In this document: positions 15,051 through 17,435 of the stretch, piece by piece | Position numbering within the stretch: the stretch's first letter is position 1 | Layout: each line of letters starts with the position of its first letter | Origin: JBGTIS01 sp041745535 | Lineage (GTDB): Bacteria > Bacteroidota > Bacteroidia > Cytophagales > Cyclobacteriaceae | DNA: 17,435 bases | NCBI GenBank assembly: GCA_041745535.1 | Contig: JBGTIS010000247.1 | Coordinates: 1 to 17,435, forward strand | Direction: 5' to 3' | Made by a program: the position numbers and the translations under genes | The notes under the pieces: generated by a model | What the model was told of the DNA's origin: nothing | The model's database searches: none | What the model saw: only the letters and a program-made list of their open reading frames with translations

Positions 15051-15095
15051 ATTCCGATAAAACCCATTAATTTGGTCATTATAAGCAGATCCGTT

Positions 15096-15584
15096 ATGAA
15101 AATTTTTAATAATATGTTAAGTATTACACCTATCCTGACCTTGTTTGTATTGCTAACCGCCTTTACCGACAAAGAAAAACTGGATCAGAAGGAAGAGGGC
15201 GCCATCAAATGGCTGAACATTGAAGAGGCGCAGGCGCTGAGTAAAGACGAGCCCAGAAAGATATTTATAGACGTGTACACTGATTGGTGCGGATGGTGTA
15301 AAAAAATGGATAAAACCACCTTTGCCGATAAGCAAGTGGCCGAATACGTGAATGCCAATTTTTATGCCGTTAAGTTAAAAGCCGATAGCGACAGTAAGGT
15401 GACTTTTCATGGTAAAGAATATGCCCAAAGTGAGTTGGCCCGTGCTTTTCGCGTTTCCGGATATCCAACCATCATTTTCTTTGATGAGACTTTCTCACGG
15501 TTCCAGCCGGTTAGTGGTTTTCGGCAGGCCGACGAATTCAAAAAAATGTTAATGCAGTTCAATGGCGATGAAGCCGGAAAATAA
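15096..15584 (+). CDS. Exported thioredoxin-fold protein with CGWC motif
   Basis: This 162-residue protein has a hydrophobic N-terminal export signal (about 10-24) and a thioredoxin-like domain. The redox motif WCGWC (64-68) has Cys65 and Cys68, preceded by FIDVYTD, and the cis-proline is at GYPTIIFFD (122-130, Pro124). The pattern fits the thioredoxin_7/DUF255-like group of periplasmic disulfide reductases or oxidases in Bacteroidota. An earlier TTG in frame at 15072 exists, but the ATG at 15096 gives the cleaner signal peptide. No membrane DsbD-type partner is nearby. Its direction of electron flow cannot be judged from the sequence; helping the exported MsrA at 11637-12317 is a conjecture. 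Its stop codon lies inside a 9-bp hairpin. Confidence 0.88.
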   Translation: MKIFNNMLSITPILTLFVLLTAFTDKEKLDQKEEGAIKWLNIEEAQALSKDEPRKIFIDVYTDWCGWCKKMDKTTFADKQVAEYVNANFYAVKLKADSDSKVTFHGKEYAQSELARAFRVSGYPTIIFFDETFSRFQPVSGFRQADEFKKMLMQFNGDEAGK

Positions 15585-15604
15585 ACCATGTTTTCTGGTT
15601 TATT
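15580..15604 (+). other. Hairpin at the stop of the thioredoxin-like gene
   Basis: AATAAACCA (15580-15588) and TGGTTTATT (15596-15604) are perfect 9-bp arms around a seven-base loop, TGTTTTC. The stop codon (15582-15584) lies in the left arm. There is no T-run after it, so it may stabilise the 3' end, with termination at the next dyad. Confidence 0.45.
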
Positions 15605-15640
15605 GAAATAAGCCAACATACCCTGAACTGAACTTATAAG

Positions 15641-15682
15641 AAAGTTGTAAATTTGCCGGTAAAGCAGTTTACAACTTTTTTT
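15641..15682 (+). terminator. Terminator-like dyad overlapping the mnmE promoter
   Basis: AAAGTTGTAAA (15641-15651) and TTTACAACTTT (15668-15678) are perfect 11-bp arms separated by 16 bases, and the right arm runs into seven T (15676-15682) that end at the mnmE ATG. Transcripts coming from the thioredoxin-like gene could fold this and terminate. The stem is AT-rich, so strength is uncertain. Confidence 0.45.
15648..15655 (+). promoter_or_regulatory. Putative -7 box of mnmE
   Basis: TAAATTTG matches TAnnTTTG fully and predicts a start near 15662, about 21 bases before the ATG at 15683. It overlaps the left arm of the dyad, so transcripts from this promoter would lack that arm and escape termination. 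No -33 TTG is seen. Confidence 0.45.
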
Positions 15683-17065
15683 ATGGGATTTCAATCATCA
15701 TTTCTTTCAGACGATACCATTGTAGCACTTTCCACACCGGAAGGCGTAGGGGCCATTGCCGTAATCCGCCTGTCGGGTGAAAAGGCCATTGACATTTGCA
15801 ACCAGGTTTTTTCAGGAAAAGATTTAACCAAACAATCCTCGCATACGCTACATTTCGGCACCATCAAAGATGAGGAAACTATTCTGGACGAAGTAGTGGT
15901 TTCCCTTTTTGTAGGTCCACGTTCCTTTACCGGAGAAAATGTGGTGGAAATATCCTGCCATGGCTCTCCTTTTATTGCGCGACAGATGATGCTGCTGCTT
16001 ACCCGGAAAGGTGCCCGTCCGGCCAGTGCCGGTGAATTTACCAAACGAGCCTTTATGAATGGCCGGTTTGATCTGGCACAGGCCGAAGCCGTAGCCGACC
16101 TCATTGCCTCCGACTCAGCCCTGGCCCATCAGGCGGCCCTTAACCAGATGCGGGGCGGATTCTCCCAGCAAATTAAAAACCTCAGGGCACAACTGGTGCA
16201 TTTTGCCTCAATGATTGAACTGGAACTGGATTTTGCGGAAGAAGATGTGGAGTTTGCCAGCCGGGAAGAACTGGAACAGTTAGTGCACAATATTCTAACC
16301 GTAATTAAGGATCTGGCTGCCAGTTTTAGTTTGGGGAACGCCCTTAAAAATGGAATTCCCACCGTAATTGCCGGAAAACCCAATGTAGGGAAATCAACCC
16401 TGCTGAATGCGCTGTTGAATGAAGAAAAGGCCATTGTATCAGATATTCCAGGAACCACCCGCGATTTTATAGAAGATGAAATTAATCTGAAAGGCATTAC
16501 TTTTCGGTTTATTGATACGGCTGGTTTGCGCGAAACCACCGACAAAATTGAGGCCATGGGCGTGGAGCGTACCTACGCCAAAATGAAACAGGCCTCTTTA
16601 ATAATTTATGTGTTTGATCTGAAGAATGATAACCGGGATGCCATCCTGGCTGACATTAAAAAACTGGAAGAAGCGGGTATTCCCTTTATCAAGGTAGGAA
16701 ATAAAACCGACCAGGCCACAAAAGCCTTACTGGCCTCATTGCAGGATTTGAAAGATGTGGTATACATTTCAGCAGAAAAGAAGCAAAACCTGGAAGTGTT
16801 GAAAGAGGAAATACTAAAAGCGGTACATGCCGACCAATACAGCACAGGCAGTATTATTGTAACCAATGCCCGCCATTATGAAAGCCTGCTGAAAACCCGG
16901 CAGGCCCTGGAAGAAGTGCTCAATGGACTGACCATGGACATTACCCACGACTTTCTGGCACAGGACATCCGGCAGGCCCTGCATCACCTCGGGGAGATTA
17001 CCGGTGAAATCACCACCGATGATTTGCTAGGCAATATTTTTTCTAAATTTTGTATCGGAAAGTAA
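15683..17065 (+). CDS. mnmE: tRNA modification GTPase MnmE
   Basis: MnmE, with MnmG, installs the (carboxymethyl)aminomethyl group on wobble U34 of certain tRNAs, using GTP, a folate one-carbon unit and FAD. The 460-residue protein is of usual length. The N-terminal folate-binding domain has DTIVALSTPEGVGAIAVIR (11-29) and GEFTKRAFMNGRFDLAQAEAV (117-137). The inserted G domain has GKPNVGKS (231-238), GTTRD (257-261), DTAG (278-281) and NKTD (340-343). The C-terminus ends in the conserved FCIGK with catalytic Cys457. An in-frame TTG at 15653 lies within the -7 promoter box, so the ATG at 15683 is preferred. The sequence downstream changes abruptly to a pyrimidine-rich, repeat-bearing stretch. 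Confidence 0.98.
   Translation: MGFQSSFLSDDTIVALSTPEGVGAIAVIRLSGEKAIDICNQVFSGKDLTKQSSHTLHFGTIKDEETILDEVVVSLFVGPRSFTGENVVEISCHGSPFIARQMMLLLTRKGARPASAGEFTKRAFMNGRFDLAQAEAVADLIASDSALAHQAALNQMRGGFSQQIKNLRAQLVHFASMIELELDFAEEDVEFASREELEQLVHNILTVIKDLAASFSLGNALKNGIPTVIAGKPNVGKSTLLNALLNEEKAIVSDIPGTTRDFIEDEINLKGITFRFIDTAGLRETTDKIEAMGVERTYAKMKQASLIIYVFDLKNDNRDAILADIKKLEEAGIPFIKVGNKTDQATKALLASLQDLKDVVYISAEKKQNLEVLKEEILKAVHADQYSTGSIIVTNARHYESLLKTRQALEEVLNGLTMDITHDFLAQDIRQALHHLGEITGEITTDDLLGNIFSKFCIGK
17048..17065 (+). other. 3' end of mnmE, possible attachment-site core
   Basis: The last 18 bases of mnmE encode FCIGK and the stop. The last 18 bases of this gene are the attachment site for SGI1-family islands in Gammaproteobacteria; against that site as I recall it, 15 of 18 bases match here. 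The similarity is explained at least partly by the conserved protein end, so it is a candidate only. A second copy downstream of the window would decide it. Confidence 0.3.
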
Positions 17066-17190
17066 TTGCTCTTCCTTTTGTTAGCTTTATCCTTCTTTTT
17101 ATAGTTTTTAAGCGCTTTTATCTTCTTTTATTTGTTGTTAGTTTTCCATATTATTCATATTTTTGTTGCTAAAATGTTTCTATCAACAAC

Positions 17191-17214
17191 TTTTTTGTTG
17201 TTAACAACAAAAAA
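17191..17214. repeat. 24-bp perfect palindrome
   Basis: TTTTTTGTTGTT (17191-17202) is followed without a spacer by its exact complement AACAACAAAAAA (17203-17214), and two more A follow. The centre GTTAAC has no loop. It contains the third TTTGTTGTTA repeat. It may be a protein-binding site or act as a bidirectional terminator. Confidence 0.7.
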
Positions 17215-17233
17215 AATCGAAATAGGGAGAGAT

Positions 17234-17284
17234 AATGTTACATTAAGATACATTCTGATACAAAATGTTACCTCCCTATACATT
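17234..17284 (+). repeat. Two 21-bp direct repeats 30 bp apart
   Basis: Both units (17234-17254 and 17264-17284) have the form AATGTTAC-N6-ATACATT, agreeing at 16 of 21 bases, and start exactly 30 bases apart. Each also contains the dyad AATGT-N11-ACATT. The second overlaps TACATTTT (17279-17286), a 7-of-8 match to the -7 box, 22 bases before the next ATG. This layout fits an autoregulatory operator of the downstream DNA-binding protein. Confidence 0.5.
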
Positions 17285-17307
17285 TTCTCCGTTAATAAAG
17301 AAATTTA

Positions 17308-17435
17308 ATGAGTAGCAACCTTCGAATACCCAAAATCTGTCAGCACTGTGGTGTTGAGTTTATTGCGAAAACTACAGTGACTCAGTTCTGTGGTGACAAC
17401 TGCGCAAAACGTGCTTACAAAAAGCGAAAGCGAGA
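17308..17435 (+). CDS. Zinc-finger-like N-terminus of a probable excisionase-type HTH protein, partial
   Basis: The frame opens with ATG at 17308 and runs off the right edge after 42 codons. Residues 11-32 hold four cysteines in a C-X2-C-X13-C-X3-C arrangement (Cys11, 14, 28, 32), beginning KICQHCGVEF and containing AKTTVTQFC. A very basic stretch follows (KRAYKKRKR, 34-42). This resembles the start of Bacteroidota proteins in which a short zinc finger precedes an excisionase-family helix-turn-helix, commonly found beside tyrosine recombinases in integrated elements; I recall the pattern but could not search for it. The HTH part would be outside the window. The repeats upstream look like sites for a DNA-binding protein. 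Another zinc-ribbon DNA-binding protein remains possible. Confidence 0.65.
   Translation, partial: MSSNLRIPKICQHCGVEFIAKTTVTQFCGDNCAKRAYKKRKR

Larger units (their letters stand above)
17066..17307. other. Repeat-rich intergenic stretch between mnmE and the zinc-finger ORF
   Basis: The plus strand is strongly T/C-rich from 17066 to about 17150. TTTGTTGTTA occurs at 17131-17140 and 17194-17203 and TTTGTTGCTA at 17162-17171, at 31- and 32-base spacing, all on the plus strand. An inverted copy (CAACAAC) lies at 17184-17190. Two AATGTTAC-N6-ATACATT units follow at 17234 and 17264. Regular spacing near three helical turns suggests protein binding sites, for instance integrase or excisionase arm sites. 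I see no gene here. Confidence 0.5.

Noticed and set aside
15691..16104. 137-codon open frame antisense to mnmE
   Set aside because: It mirrors the codon pattern of a certain gene, is serine-rich as antisense frames often are, and has no recognisable domain.
16129..16557. 142-codon open frame antisense to mnmE
   Set aside because: It is an antisense shadow over the G domain of mnmE, with serine-rich low-complexity translation.
17131..17284. CRISPR-like array, because units recur about every 30 bases
   Set aside because: There are only three 10-base units plus two different 21-base units, spacers are not unique sequences between long identical repeats, and no cas gene is seen.
1..17435. tRNA, rRNA or insertion sequence genes
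   Set aside because: I saw no cloverleaf, no rRNA-like segment, no transposase motif and no terminal inverted repeats anywhere in the window.

Overview
The window is chromosomal DNA of a Bacteroidota bacterium, most likely from the Cytophagales/Cytophagia side of the phylum. The grounds are a GldC gliding protein, DUF3098 and DUF6702 proteins, a short TruB without a PUA domain, short-chain (SDR) threonine dehydrogenase beside kbl, the gene pairing pyrG-yidC and the block ftsX/DUF3098/uppP/truB/ribF. Start sites lack Shine-Dalgarno sequences but are often preceded by the phylum's -7 box TAnnTTTG. The organism cannot be named from the sequence alone.

Layout. Positions 1-759 (minus) hold the N-terminal part of a secreted cadherin-like repeat protein that runs off the left edge. 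After a divergent AT-rich gap come pyrG, yidC and ftsX (plus). kbl (minus) and a threonine dehydrogenase gene (plus) form a divergent pair that turns threonine into glycine and acetyl-CoA; they sit between ftsX and DUF3098, which are usually close neighbours in this phylum. DUF3098, uppP, truB, ribF and a DUF6702 gene follow, covering undecaprenyl phosphate recycling, tRNA pseudouridylation and FMN/FAD synthesis. A group of exported proteins comes next: a lipoprotein MsrA, a lipoprotein M48 metalloprotease, a lipoprotein endonuclease/exonuclease/phosphatase-fold enzyme (minus), and, after gldC, an exported CGWC thioredoxin-like protein. mnmE (tRNA U34 modification) ends the core block.

The right edge differs in character. 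Directly after mnmE, positions 17066-17307 are pyrimidine-rich and hold three TTTGTTGYTA repeats at 31-32 bp spacing, a 24-bp perfect palindrome, and two 21-bp imperfect direct repeats exactly 30 bp apart. They lead into a truncated ORF (17308 to the edge) with a C-X2-C-X13-C-X3-C zinc-finger-like start, of the kind found in Bacteroidota excisionase-type HTH proteins next to tyrosine recombinases. The 3' end of mnmE is a known attachment site for SGI1-type islands in Gammaproteobacteria. I read this as a possible left end of an integrated element whose body lies outside the window; it is the most promising lead here.

All other genes look like ordinary housekeeping or exported-protein genes. 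Several intergenic hairpins (upstream of yidC, msrA, the M48 gene, gldC, the thioredoxin-like gene and mnmE) are recorded as candidate regulatory structures or terminators. I see no rRNA, tRNA, CRISPR array or insertion sequence.
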